Positions 22,262-33,200 of a stretch of DNA of 64,000 nt are shown in pieces. Source of the stretch: Prostheceraeus crozeri (Eukaryota; Platyhelminthes; Polycladida; Euryleptidae); NCBI GenBank assembly GCA_907163375.1, contig CAJQUW010003594.1, positions 1-64,000 on the forward strand, in the 5' to 3' direction. The number at the start of each line of letters is the position of its first letter. Within the stretch, counting starts at the first letter, position 1. Position numbers and translations under genes: made by a program. A model generated the notes under the pieces. It did no database searches, was not told where the DNA came from, and saw nothing but the letters and a program-made list of their open reading frames with translations.

Positions 22262-22524
22262 AAAATCAGTGTTTTTTTCAAAATCATAATCCTAAATATT
22301 GACCGTAGAAAAAAAGTAGAGGTCCTAGGAAAAAACGGTCAACGGATTTGTGATCAGCGGCACAGAATTAGTAGGAAACGACTAATTTCATTTAGGAAAC
22401 AGACAAAAAGTCAAAAAATGTTGAACAGTGTAATCAGCAGATTGAGATGTACCCGCACGAAAATAAATGTGTATGTTTCATACTATGTTTTCATGCTTAT
22501 TCAGCATACGTATGAAGTTTTCAT

Positions 22525-22765
22525 ACCATATCGTGCGTATGAAACGATATGCAAAATTCATACGTATGTTGATGGGATGAAACTCGCATACCATATCGTA
22601 CGCATGAAACGATATGCAAAATTCATACGTATGTTGATGGGATGAAACTCGCATACCATATCGTACGTATGAAACGATATGCAAAATTCATACGTATGTT
22701 GATGGGATGAATCTCGCATACCAAATTATGCGTATGAAGCGATATGCAAAATTCATACCTATTCA
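22525..22765. repeat. 65-bp subterminal tandem repeat, about 3.5 copies
   Basis: The unit begins CATACCATATCGTACGTATG and continues AAACGATATGCAAAATTCAT; each unit contains two or three palindromic CATACGTATG-type sites. Copies are nearly identical, with the last one diverged. It lies close to the left end of the EnSpm-like element. The right end carries related but non-tandem CATACGTATG sites. Confidence 0.85.
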
Positions 22766-23305
22766 TGCGTCTGTTCAGTATGCATTTAAACACTTTTCAA
22801 TGTTTCTTTCACATGCGCTGCGTGTTTCAACTGAAGAACCTGAGCAGGTAAGCGTCCAGTGTGAATGTTGACATGTTAAATGTTAAGGCAGAGAATTGCC
22901 TTTGCTATTTGCAGAACCCTGATTGTACTGAAGCAGGAGATGATGATACTAGATTTCCATTTTAGCAACAAAATCAGTGGAATTGGGCATATACACGCAT
23001 ACAAGACAATTCAGTTACTGTGCAGTTACACTGCAATTAAAATACAGTTAGGCCTACTGTATTGTCTTTTATGCGTTTACATTCACAATTGGTCTATTTC
23101 GGAAAGTCACATACTTCCGGAATCTCTTCAGCGAGATGTCTACAAAGGATATCGACTCATGGCCCTGGACTGCACCTCTGCTTCAGTGCATTATCACATG
23201 GTCTCTGTATGTTATTCGTTCGTTCGTTCGATTGAGTTTTGATTTTTATCAGTGTCATTCGTTCGAATGCACTGATGATAATGAAACAGGAGGAAGCAGC
23301 TAGTT

Positions 23306-23590
23306 CTCCATGCAACGGAGAAGGTGCTCCTCGACGCGCGTGAAGGGGCGGTCGCTCCATGCAACGGAGAAGGTGCTCCTCGACGCGCGTGAAGGGGCGG
23401 TCGCTCCATGCAACGGAGAAGGTGCTCCTCGACACGCGTGAAGGGGCGGTCGCTCCATGCAACGGAGAAGGTGCTCCTCGACACGCGTGAAGGGGCGGTC
23501 GCTCCATGCAACGGAGAAGGTGCTCCTCGACACGCGTGAAGGGGCGGTCGCTCCATGCAACGGATTAAGAGGTGCTCCTCGACTCGGGTG
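23306..23590. repeat. 49-bp minisatellite, six copies
   Basis: CTCCATGCAACGGAGAAGGT starts at 23306, 23355, 23404, 23453, 23502 and 23551, an exact 49-base period. The sixth copy has ATTAAG inserted or substituted. It is GC-rich in an AT-rich neighbourhood. Because 49 is not a multiple of three, all three minus-strand frames read the same three peptide phases in rotation and stay open for up to 127 codons. Confidence 0.93.
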
Positions 23591-23734
23591 GGCAATTCAT
23601 TAAAGCGTGATCATTACGATAGTTCGCTGTGAAATAAATTTGTGAACTATTCACTTAATCCACTGACAACCAGAAGACACTAATGTATACATGGAAATGA
23701 TTGAAGATTTATTTCCAAAGGACCAGACGCAGAG

Positions 23735-24200
23735 ATGCCAAGGTTTCAAAAAAAAAATGCGGGAGACCCAACATCAAATGATCCAACAACAAAAATAGTA
23801 AAATTAGATTAAATCATATTTAAAAGCCATATCAACTTCCTATATTTCTTCAATAAATGGAGAATATTTATTTTTGAAGACAATTAATTTGTCACATTAC
23901 CAATAAAAAAGATAGAATTCGTGAATCAAAAGAAGATCTATCTTTTCAATAAACGTATGATTGCATGCTTCTCATTGGTTGTGAGGGAATGGAGGAGGGC
24001 TAATCGAAGAATAGGCTAGCGGTGAGTGGCTAATCAGTCCGAACGCTTGCTGTTACATTTAAATGATGGAAAGAGCACACTAGAAGGATAAAAACTATTG
24101 GCCTACTTTAAAATACGGCGTAAATAAATGACGATGCGGGAGATTTAAGCAATTATGCGGGTGAGCGGGAGATTGACTAAAAATGCGGGAGACTTGGCAT
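23735..24200. mobile_element. possible MITE with ATGCCAAG ends
   Basis: ATGCCAAG at 23735 and CTTGGCAT at 24193-24200 form short inverted ends. Inside, ATGCGGGAGA occurs near both sides (23757, 24135-24190). This resembles hAT-type MITEs whose ends read ATGCCAA..CTCCCGCAT. No convincing TSD. Confidence 0.35.
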
Positions 24201-25079
24201 GTATGCAGACGTATGGTATTTAGCATGTATTGTTCTATTGATAGATTCAATTTTGTAATTCATAGGTAATTTTTGTAATTTCATATTTATGTAATCTGTA
24301 TAAGCAAATTCTGTCGATGAATATATGATCGGATTTTATGTACAGGTATTGTTTTTTATTTTCACATGTATCATTCCGTATACAACTGTACATGACGCAC
24401 GTGTGTTATGAATGCTGCTCTATTCACAATCATCTTAAGATTCAGGAGATTTTTGAAGATAACCCTATTTTTATTTTTTTTGTAATTCTTCTAATTTCAC
24501 TAGATTACTAGTTTGCAGCTCTAAATTTCTATTTACTCGTTCGTTTTCCGTATTTTCATTGATATTTGATCCCAAATGGTTAGAGATTTTAGCGTGTTCT
24601 AATGTACTACTCATACTACAGTACAATCGCTGTCATTGGCCTCAGAAAGTAGCCGTTGGCGAAGCGGGACGAAATCATTGAGGAGTGAAGTCGAAGAACT
24701 AAAGAAGGAAATGGATGAAAGCAGAGCATTGTGTCCTCGAACATTGAAGTTGATAAAATCATATTCATTGAAATCATAACACAAACATTGAAATTAGAGC
24801 TTTATAGATGTCACTTGCCATGTAGCTCAGGATGGCATTCATAAAGATGCCAGACAGGAGGCAATTCTTGATAGGCAGATTAGAGTGAAGTTGATACTTG
24901 CTTGTATAATATCAATGCATGAATGGCTAGTTGCCCTGTGATGTCTGAGTTCATTGTACTAGAAGGTAATCATGAAGCTCCCGTGACTCTGGAAAAGCAT
25001 TATTTTTAAAGATTTGTCTGCGAAGTCTGGAAAATTCGGGAAAAGTAAGTCAATGATTTTCAAGGAGCTGTATGAGAAG

Positions 25080-25400
25080 TCAGGAAAGATTGCAGGTTAT
25101 GCTCACAAAAGGCTAGAGGCCTTGCTTGTAGCGCTTTGAAGGTGCAGAAGTTATGCTAGCCACACTCCCGAAAGGCTCGAAGCTTCGACTGCGGCGCTTT
25201 TTAAGGCACATAATCTCTAGAGCTATGCTCCCAAAAATTAGACGTCTTGTCTGGCGCTTTACACGCATAGAAGCAGTGCTGGCTATGCTCCATGAGGCTG
25301 AAAGCTTCGCCTGCGGCGCGGTGAAGACACAAAAATTTTTGCGAGCCATTATCTCAGAAGGTTGGAAGTTTCCCCATGCAGCACTTAGAGGACACAAAAA
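25080..25400 (+). repeat. degenerate tandem repeat of about 64 bp, five units, read into an ORF
   Basis: Units of the form CTATGCTC..AAAGGCT.GAAGCTTCG.CTG.GGCGC.TT.AAGGCACA recur at about 25096, 25153, 25222, 25285 and 25345. They are diverged. The long transposase frame runs through units 2-5, so its first 80 codons are probably repeat rather than ancestral transposase. Confidence 0.6.
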
Positions 25401-26804
25401 GACCGGGGCAGAGGTGCAAAAAGTTCACCAATATAATGGACGGTTTGGGTGTGGTCTATGCTACAATCCAGGAGAAAGAGTTCCTAAAGGTCGGGGTTCT
25501 GTGACAGTCTACCCGCATAAAGAGGATGGCTATGAACTCCGCACGATGCAGGACACTATCGAAATCGGTTGCCTGGTAAGGAATCGCAATGCATCACATG
25601 TGAATGGCGTCACTGGAGTCAGTATGCTTGCCTCAGTATTTGACTTCAACTACATCACTGACTGTCCTCCAGATCCGCTTCATCAGCTATATCTGGGCGT
25701 CATGAAACACTTGATTTCATTGTGGTTTGATCGAGAATACAATCTTTCACCTTGGTATGTCGGAAATAAAATCCAGGAGATTGATAAGTGTTTGTCGAAG
25801 TTCTCCATTCCAAGTGAGATTGAAAGGTCGCCGAGATCTTTGCTCGAAAGGAGACATTATAGAGGTCATGAATATGAAGCATGGTTGCTATTCTACGGTC
25901 CTGTCGCTCCTCGTAGCATCCTTCCAAGCAAATACTACTATCACTTCCTTTTGCTATCCAGTTCCGTCTATGTCTTCTTGGGGAGAAATGTGGAAGAAGC
26001 TGAAATTGATTCTGCAACCTCCACTCTGAAGCTGTTCAGCAGATTATTTCAGGAATTCTATGGGCTGAACCAAATGACCTATAATGCTCATCAAGTCTCA
26101 GAGCACCTAGCTCCAAGTGTGCGCTGTTTCGGGCCACTTTTTCACTTCTCCGCTGCTCCCTTTGAAGGAAAGCATTATGATTTGAAGAAAATAGTGAAAA
26201 GTAGCCATCGAATACATGTTCAGATCGCAAATCATCTAAATGATGTGGCTTCTCTCCATCTGCTCCAGCGAAACGTCGATCAAAATTTGTTAGCTCATGT
26301 TCAAAAAGCGAGTTCACAGAGCGAATTATTATCGATGGATGTATTTTACTCGGCCCCGGTAGGCGCATAACGACATCGGAGAATCACACAACATCGTTCA
26401 AGCGAGTCAAATTGCCGAACGGTATTCTTTGTCACACGGATGATTATCGACATCTCAACAAGGCAAGAAGCAACAATTGGGTTATTGTTGAGGATAGCTC
26501 CGAGAAACAGCTCATTGGTTATTCGGTGAAAGGGATACATGTTTCCAGTTGTTGTTCCTGTTCGGATAAACCATGCAAGATACATGCTCGAGTCAGCATC
26601 TTCGGCATTGAATTGGAGTTGAAGCCCTTTCTAAGGTCTTCCCCTGCTAGGCATCTTCATGTTCGCAATTCTTCCGCCTATATCCCATGCGATCACGTTG
26701 CTAGGATCGGCAGAAAAATGAATGAATTAGTTGAATTTCCACCCCATGCTATCCGATGTGCTTTAGTGAAGCTCGACAAATACGTCGCGCTAATGCCCCA
26801 TTAG
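25153..26804 (+). pseudogene. EnSpm/CACTA-type transposase, one frame break
   Basis: The frame 25153-26370 contains the conserved animal EnSpm core: FGCGLCYNPGERV, VFDFNYITDCPPDPLHQLYL GVM (the D..H..LGV motif), SLLERRHYRGHEYEAWLLFY, SKYYYHFLLLSS and a C-terminal FEGKHYDLKKIVK. A second open frame, 26412-26804 (LPNGILCHTDDYRHL to a stop), is the expected C-terminal continuation but is offset, so one frameshift lies around 26350-26370. Codons before about 25390 derive from a tandem repeat. A spliced upstream N-terminal exon may exist near 24610-24750 (a charged, heptad-like SLRSEVEELKKEMDE). The copy appears recently inactivated or mis-sequenced at a single point. Confidence 0.75.
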
Positions 26805-26844
26805 GAACGTAGAGAAGGCCTAAACGTTACCAATTTCTTACCAG

Positions 26845-29240
26845 ATGGTCTTCTACGTGGTTCGCTACAAGGAAGACGGGCGATATGGTCTGGTCACAGA
26901 GAAGCAGGTGGTGGACAATACGAGGGACATCTGGCTCATCAAGACCAGTAAGTCGAAGTTGGGCAGCAGCTTTGCGGCGACACCTGTTAGTCTATCGGCC
27001 TTCGACTCACGACAAGAAGCTGATCAATACATGCGCTCAATGATAAGCTCATTCAGCCGAGAAGAGAACACATCAGCAAGGAAAAGAAAAAATCAAGTTC
27101 AAGTGGCGTCTACAGGTTAGTAATTTCCAGTTAGTTTAAACAAAAAATATTTTTCTTAGTTGATGTTGATCTCCTGTCAGCTGAATGCAAAAGCTGTAAA
27201 GTTCTTCACGAGAAGAATCAGCTGCTGAAAGAAAAAATCACGATTTTGGAAGAGCGGAATTCTAATCAAGCAGACAACATTCGGCAATTGTCAGGTACTT
27301 GTTCCCGCATTTTTCATATATATACTTCCAGGCCTCACAGACCTCCTATTTTTCCTACTTTTTGAAGATTTGTCCTATTTTTTCGGTTAGGGTCTCCTAT
27401 TTTCTGGTTTTCTCCTATTTTTCGGAATTTGCTGTACTTCATCAGTGCCTGAGAGACAAATTCGTACATTGGGACATATTGACGAAGCCCATAAAGTTGG
27501 CCAATATCAGGTGCCTATAAATATCTACAGTGCACATTTTTGATAACGTAGCCTCTACACTGGAACTTATTCTATTATTTTCCACTTTATTCTATCTGGA
27601 TTTTTTGATAGTTGAATTTACGCCATTTTTTCCTCGTGTTTTTTTATAGTGTGAATATTTTTCTATAGTGCCCTAAGAAATCAAATAAGCGTCAATGGAA
27701 CAATAGTTTTCTAAGGCTCATGACTTAAGGTATATTCAATGACGTTGATGACGTCGACAAATATTCGCTGATTTAAGTTAGTGCTTTGTTAAATCGTATA
27801 GAGACTTTTCTTCTCCATAGCATAAATGCTACTTGAGTACTGTTTCCATCTTCGATTGAAGAAATCAAAATTCGGCTGCCATTAATCGCATCCCATTAAT
27901 TAAAAAAACTCATGACACACTTGTTTGGAATTTGTTGAAATCTCAGTATTTTTTAATTTGAATTAATTTGGAGAGAGCTGAAAACCGCAAGAAAATAAAC
28001 AAAAAAAATAAGAATTGGTCGAAAAACATGTTCATTGTCCTCTTTTTGACCCATTTTACACTACTAAATTTAACCTCCTATTTTTGCATGCTTAGTTGCT
28101 GTGAGGCCTGTACTTCGAATTGATAATCATTAAATATGCCAAACGTGTAATTGATTGACAATAAAAATTCATGCATGCCCTGAACTTCTTTCCTCCTCAT
28201 GAAGAGACGCGTATATTGAAAGCATGAAAATTAACTTTTTCATCGATTTCTTTATAAATATATTGAAATCATACAGGAAATGCGTGTGAATACAAAAATG
28301 CTTGAAAATATTGCCGAAATTATCGACTCCATTTCTTAGATAGATTGCTTATATGCCACAACGCCCGCAATTCAGACATTCATGCAGTTGACTCTAGAGC
28401 ATTTTTCTTGTTGTGTAGACATCGGCATGATCTTCGACCGCCTATCGGCCGTGACCCAGCGCCTGGAGGCCATGCAGTCGACACCATCGCCTGCGGTTCA
28501 GGAGTGCACCTACAACGGCGTGACCTTCTCCAGAAGATGCATCGACAGCGTGGACATGTTGCCAAAGGTTGCTGCCTCGGCATCCCGGGCAATCAGAAGA
28601 GGGATAAACGAGGCGTTCACTGTGGCAGAGCTGAAAACTCAAACCCCGAAAGGTTTTGATGGAAAGCCTGCAATGGACAGGAAGAGAATGCTCGCAGTAG
28701 AATGTAAGTGGCTTATACGTAACTGAGTCCTCCAGTATATATCATTTGTTTGCTTGGACTTGAAAACATGTCTGTAGTTAATTCTAGTAAGATGCGTATA
28801 AATACATACTGATTTTGTCTTTTTGACATAATGCATGTATATCTGTACCCCACGATTTCAATTAATGGGGCTTTATGAAATAAACATTATTATTGTTTAT
28901 ATGATTATTATGTATACACGTGTAGTCAAGCACGTATGCATAGATAGAATTATATATTTTGAGAATATTTGATTAATTTTTTATATAGGCCTTCCATGTG
29001 TACATGTATTAATTATAGCATATTAATATTATGCATGCCATTTTTTACTTTCCAGCGATGGCGACGAAGATCTTAGGTGTTGAAGTGACAGGGACAAAGG
29101 TCAATGAAGTAGTCAGAAAGATGAATCAAGAGGCGAAGCGACGGAAGGGAGGGCAAAGTGGAGACAATGTGGATAGTGTTGAAGAAAACGAAGAAGATGA
29201 CGAAGAATGTGAAAATAACGAAGATTTGGAAGAACTTTGA
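26845..29240 (+). CDS. BEN-domain protein, four exons, 291 aa
   Basis: Exons 26845-27115, 27160-27294, 28419-28703 and 29056-29240 are joined by introns with GT..AG borders, all in phase 1, giving 876 nt with no stop. Exon 1 begins MVFYVVRYKEDGRYGLVTEK, the small N-terminal module typical of animal BEN-domain proteins. Exon 2 is a coiled coil (CKVLHEKNQLLKEKITILEE). Exons 3-4 carry the BEN domain (PKVAASASRAIRRGINEAFT, the T.KG-like TPKGFDGKP..D, then ILGVEVTGTKVNEVVRKMN). The tail is acidic (SVEENEEDDEEC). BEN domains bind DNA and recruit chromatin factors. Its place 40 bases behind the transposase suggests it is the element's second gene, perhaps binding the subterminal repeats (inference). 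The 1.1-kb intron 2 contains a MITE. Confidence 0.8.
27329..28110. mobile_element. 782-bp non-autonomous DNA transposon in BEN intron 2
   Basis: Ends CAGGCCTCACAG and CTGTGAGGCCTG are a perfect 12-bp inverted repeat, flanked by TACTTC on both sides (27323-27328 and 28111-28116; the surrounding bases suggest a decayed 8-bp TSD). CTCCTATTTTT occurs near both ends in inverse orientation. No transposase. It does not disturb the splice sites. Confidence 0.8.
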
Positions 29241-29758
29241 ATAGACTAAACAGATTTGTAATCCATTTTTTAACCCAATAATGACAGATGAAAAGCGCAC
29301 AATTTGGTGCCGCAAGGACTTGATTTTCTCAATCATCACAAAAGTAATTAGTAATAGAGTCTTTTGCAGAATATAATGTTCTCCTGCCTTTTCCGAGTTT
29401 TATGAGTGTTGCATCCAAAGACAAATTGAGCTTTTCTGGACAACTTCAGTCCAATCTAAGTTGTACTTTAAGCTGTGCGCTTCATGAATCAATTTCATTT
29501 TTATTGCAATTTCCAAAATGCATGCGTCCAAATAATGGGTTTCTAAACGTGGGATCTACGCGTATGCATTAGCAAAAGCACGTGTATGTTAGCTGTTCAT
29601 AGCACTAACATGAAAAACTATGTTAAATGCATACCCTGGCATACGTATGAAAGGGTATGTCAAGTGCATATGCGAACATAAGTACTTCCAGGCCTGATTT
29701 CGCACGTGCAAAAGTACGTATGATTAGCCGTTCCTGCATACGTATGCTAAAAGCATAC

Positions 29759-30196
29759 TGTTTTGCTGTAATTCTCATATATTTCGTTGTGTGAGTTGAA
29801 TTTCCTTCTTAATTAAATCTTTGTGTTGGCTTGGCTGTTGATTCCTTCCCTTTGATGAGTAACTTGTTAGGGCATTGTTGCATCAGTAACTCGCTGACCA
29901 GTTTCGGTTCATGGGAATTTATGCGTGGGACCGTTGTGATTGGACAATACGCCTTCCCCACGCACAAGTCATTGTCGGCCTATCCTGTGACTTGATTTGA
30001 ATGGTCATCACACAAAATGTTTGTGCACAGTGACTTCGGTGCCTTCGCTCAACAAATTTGAATCGGACACTACGGACGCTAGTATTTGTAACGGTCTTCA
30101 GAGACAATATTGAGCTACCGCCAAGGCGGATGTACACAATATAAGTGCCGATACAAATCGTTGATTGCTTTGAGTTATACCGCAATAAGCAGAACA
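29759..30196 (+). repeat. 5' LTR of the BEL/Pao fossil
   Basis: 438 bp, TG...CA, identical by eye to the 3' copy. A possible promoter was not pinned down. No clear tRNA primer-binding site was recognised just behind it. Confidence 0.95.
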
Positions 30197-30250
30197 TCAT
30201 TCAAATTTGTTTGGGAATCTGTTGCTGACCTGGTTCTGCTATTCGGTACG

Positions 30251-33200
30251 ATGGATCCAAAGGAGGCGAAATCTAGGAGACGCACCGCGAAGGCGTGTTT
30301 CACAAGAAGCGGCAAAGCTCTTTCCTACTTCATGAACGAATCAAGACCACTGAACGAAATTTCCGGAGCGCTGGGGAAGTATCGGAAAGACTTTGATCAA
30401 CTCGTGAGTCGACAGGAGGAATACACAAGTCTATTGGAAGATGACGAATTCGAGCAAGAGGAGCAGATGATGGAGGAAATCCAAGAACGATTCCTGGAGC
30501 TGTCGACCAAGGCCACTGACGTCATCAATCAAGCAAGTACTTCAAGTAAAGTGGAGGAAACGGGAGAATGTTTCGCAACGGGCAAGCAACGAATAATTCC
30601 TCACAACCCAAGGAGATCGTCTGCAGGGATCCGAAGTCTGGAGCCACCAAAGCCGAGGACGATACGTTAAACAAGGTGAGCGGGTTATTGATGCAACAAA
30701 CCCCTCAGTTAAGTAAAGTAAAGGTGTCGAAACCTACTCTTCCTTCCTTTTCTGGTGACGTTAGAGAGTATTTCGAATTCAAGTCTGATTTCAAGCACCT
30801 AGTAGATAGCTCTTACTGTAAGCGTGATGCTGTGACTATGCTTAGATCTGCTCTTATTGGGAAACCTTTAGACATGATACGGGGCTTAGGTCAGGACTAT
30901 GACTCTGCTTGGGATACGTTAGACAGCGCATACGGCGACCCCAGGTTTATCGCGGATGCCATAACGAACGACATCATGAAATTTAAGCCACTAAATGAAA
31001 ACGATGATTCTCGGTTTTGTGACTTAGTGCAACTGATAAGAAGATGCTACAATCTACTGACGTCTGTAGGGAGACAGCAGGACATGGACAACAACTATGT
31101 AATTGCTTTACTTGAGCAGAAGCTGACTAGCGAGGACAAGAGACTATGGTCACGTCATTTAGAAATCGACGAGAAAGACGCAACCTTGTCTACCTTATTG
31201 AGTTGGATGACAACTGAAATGAGGAGTCGATTGCGAACAGTTTCGGCTGTTAGAAGTGTCACTCGATCAGCGAGAAGTCAAATTAATCAAATTACCGTGA
31301 ATAAAAACACAGAGAAACCGCCAAAATGCTGGGTGTGTAAATCAGATGCACACTATGTTGATCAATGCTCAGAAATTTTATCGAAGACTGTTAACGATCG
31401 CTATAACCTCTTGAAGAGTAACAATTGCTGCTTCAGCTGTCTGAAAAAGGCGGGCAGAAATCATCGAGCTCAGACATGCAACAGACGTCAACTTTGTAAA
31501 GAAATGATTAACGGGACACCCTGCAACCGTTACCATCACAAATTGCTTCATTACGAGCCCACGTCAAATGCTATTGTTATGGCTTCATTCACAAACGGGG
31601 AGAACTTACTTCCTATGGCGACTATCAAAGTATCGGGGAAGGCCCCTCAAAGTGAAGAGCTCAATCTCATGCTTGATTCAGGTGCCCAAGTTTCCCTAAT
31701 CCGACAAAAGTTTGCTAATGAGCTGAGATTAACGGGCCCGGATGTCAGAATCCTAATTGTGAAAGTCGGTGCAGAGGAGGAAGAATTAACCTCAAAATTG
31801 TACGAGATGACGATTCATTCACCAAAAGACGGAAAAACATATACTATCAAGGCTGTAGGCATTGACAGCATTAACGATGGCCATATTCGATCAATTGATA
31901 CTCAAGCGTTAAGCCAATCTTTCAATATTTCCGGAACAGTGCCTCAGCGAAAGTCAGGTGCTATTGACTTGTTAATTGGTATCGATCACGCTGTCTTGCA
32001 TACTGGTGAAACTGTTATGAAAGGCGATCTGGTAGGAAGAAACAGTCCACTAGGATGGGTCTTTTTCGGTGGATCACATTCCAATCTGTCGAGTATTTCT
32101 GTGCTACATGTTTCCATAATAAAACCGATTGATTTAACTGATTTCTGGTCAACCGAGACCATGGGAGTTTCTGCTGTAAACAAATGTCAGTGCTGTAAAA
32201 ATGACGATGGAAACCAAAACCTGATCGAATTGTCCTGTACAAGAGATGGGAATCAATGGTTAATGTCATACCCCTGGATTAAGGATCCAAGTTCCTTACC
32301 CGACAACAAAGTGCAAGCCGAAAAATTATTAATTGCAAGAGAACGACAACTCCTGAAAAATCCTCGTCTGGCATCTGCGTACGATAAACAAATCGACGAA
32401 ATGGTCAAATTTAACTTCGCAAGAAAACTGTCTGAAGATGAAATGTCGAGCTATCAGGGTCCTGTATTCTACCTTCCTCATCACGGTATTGTCAAAACCA
32501 GCAAATCTACGCCAATACGGGTAGTATTCAATTCCTCAATCAACTTCCAAGGACACTCACTGAATGATTATTGGGCGAAAGGACCTGATTTATTTAACAA
32601 CTTGCTGGGTGTGCTTCTTCGATTTAGAGGAGAATCGATTGCTATCGTGGGTGACATTTCAAAAATGTACCACCGAATTAAGATTTCAGAACGCGATCAA
32701 CATGTGCACAGGTTCCTGTGGAGGAATTTGGAGGTCACGAGAGCACCGAGTGTCTATATTATGAAAGTTCTAACCTTTGGAGATAAACCGGCACCTTCCA
32801 TGGCACTCACTGCATTGAAGAAAACGGCAAAATTGATGAAACATGAAATGCCCGAGGCATCCAATACGATATTGAGTAATTCATATATGGACGATATATG
32901 TGACTCTGTTCCAAGCATTGATGATGCAAAGAAGCTGACAAATGAAATTGATAAGGTTCTTGATAGTTCAGGGTTTAAAATCAAGACATGCACTTTGACT
33001 GGGAATGACGACCAAACTTCTGATTGCAAAGAAGAGAAAGTTTTAGGTGTCATGTGGAATCCGTCATCCGATGAGTTACGAATAAATGTTGGTATTCAGT
33101 CAGATATGAAATGTTTCACGAAAAGAAACATATTGAGCGAAATTGCCAAAATATTCGATCCGCTTGGTTTGACGGCAGCGACAGTAATTCGAGCAAAAAT

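Larger units (their letters stand above)
19763..22430 (+). mobile_element. CACTG-ended (CMC/CACTA-like) DNA transposon with an intact gene, 2,668 bp
   Basis: Ends are CACTGTTCAACAT and ATGTTGAACAGTG, a perfect 13-bp inverted repeat. The 3-bp duplication TAA lies at 19760-19762 and 22431-22433. The junction of array unit 2 at 37945-37965 (GTACAATAATCAGCAG) is the uninterrupted site, which proves both ends. CACT-type ends with a 3-bp TSD fit the CMC (EnSpm/CACTA) group. It carries one long uninterrupted gene and a small foldback at 22051-22261. Confidence 0.88.

Noticed and set aside
23306-23590. CRISPR-like array
   Set aside because: The units are contiguous with no unique spacers and the DNA is animal; it is a minisatellite.
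23157-23595. Three overlapping minus-strand ORFs (86-127 aa) with repeated RPPLHACRGAPSPLHG
   Set aside because: They are the three phases of a 49-bp minisatellite; not treated as genes, only reported as a repeat.
2116-24600. Shared 16-mer ATTTTAGCGTGTTCTA at about 2118 and 24587
   Set aside because: The flanks do not match, so it is most likely chance or a very short relic.
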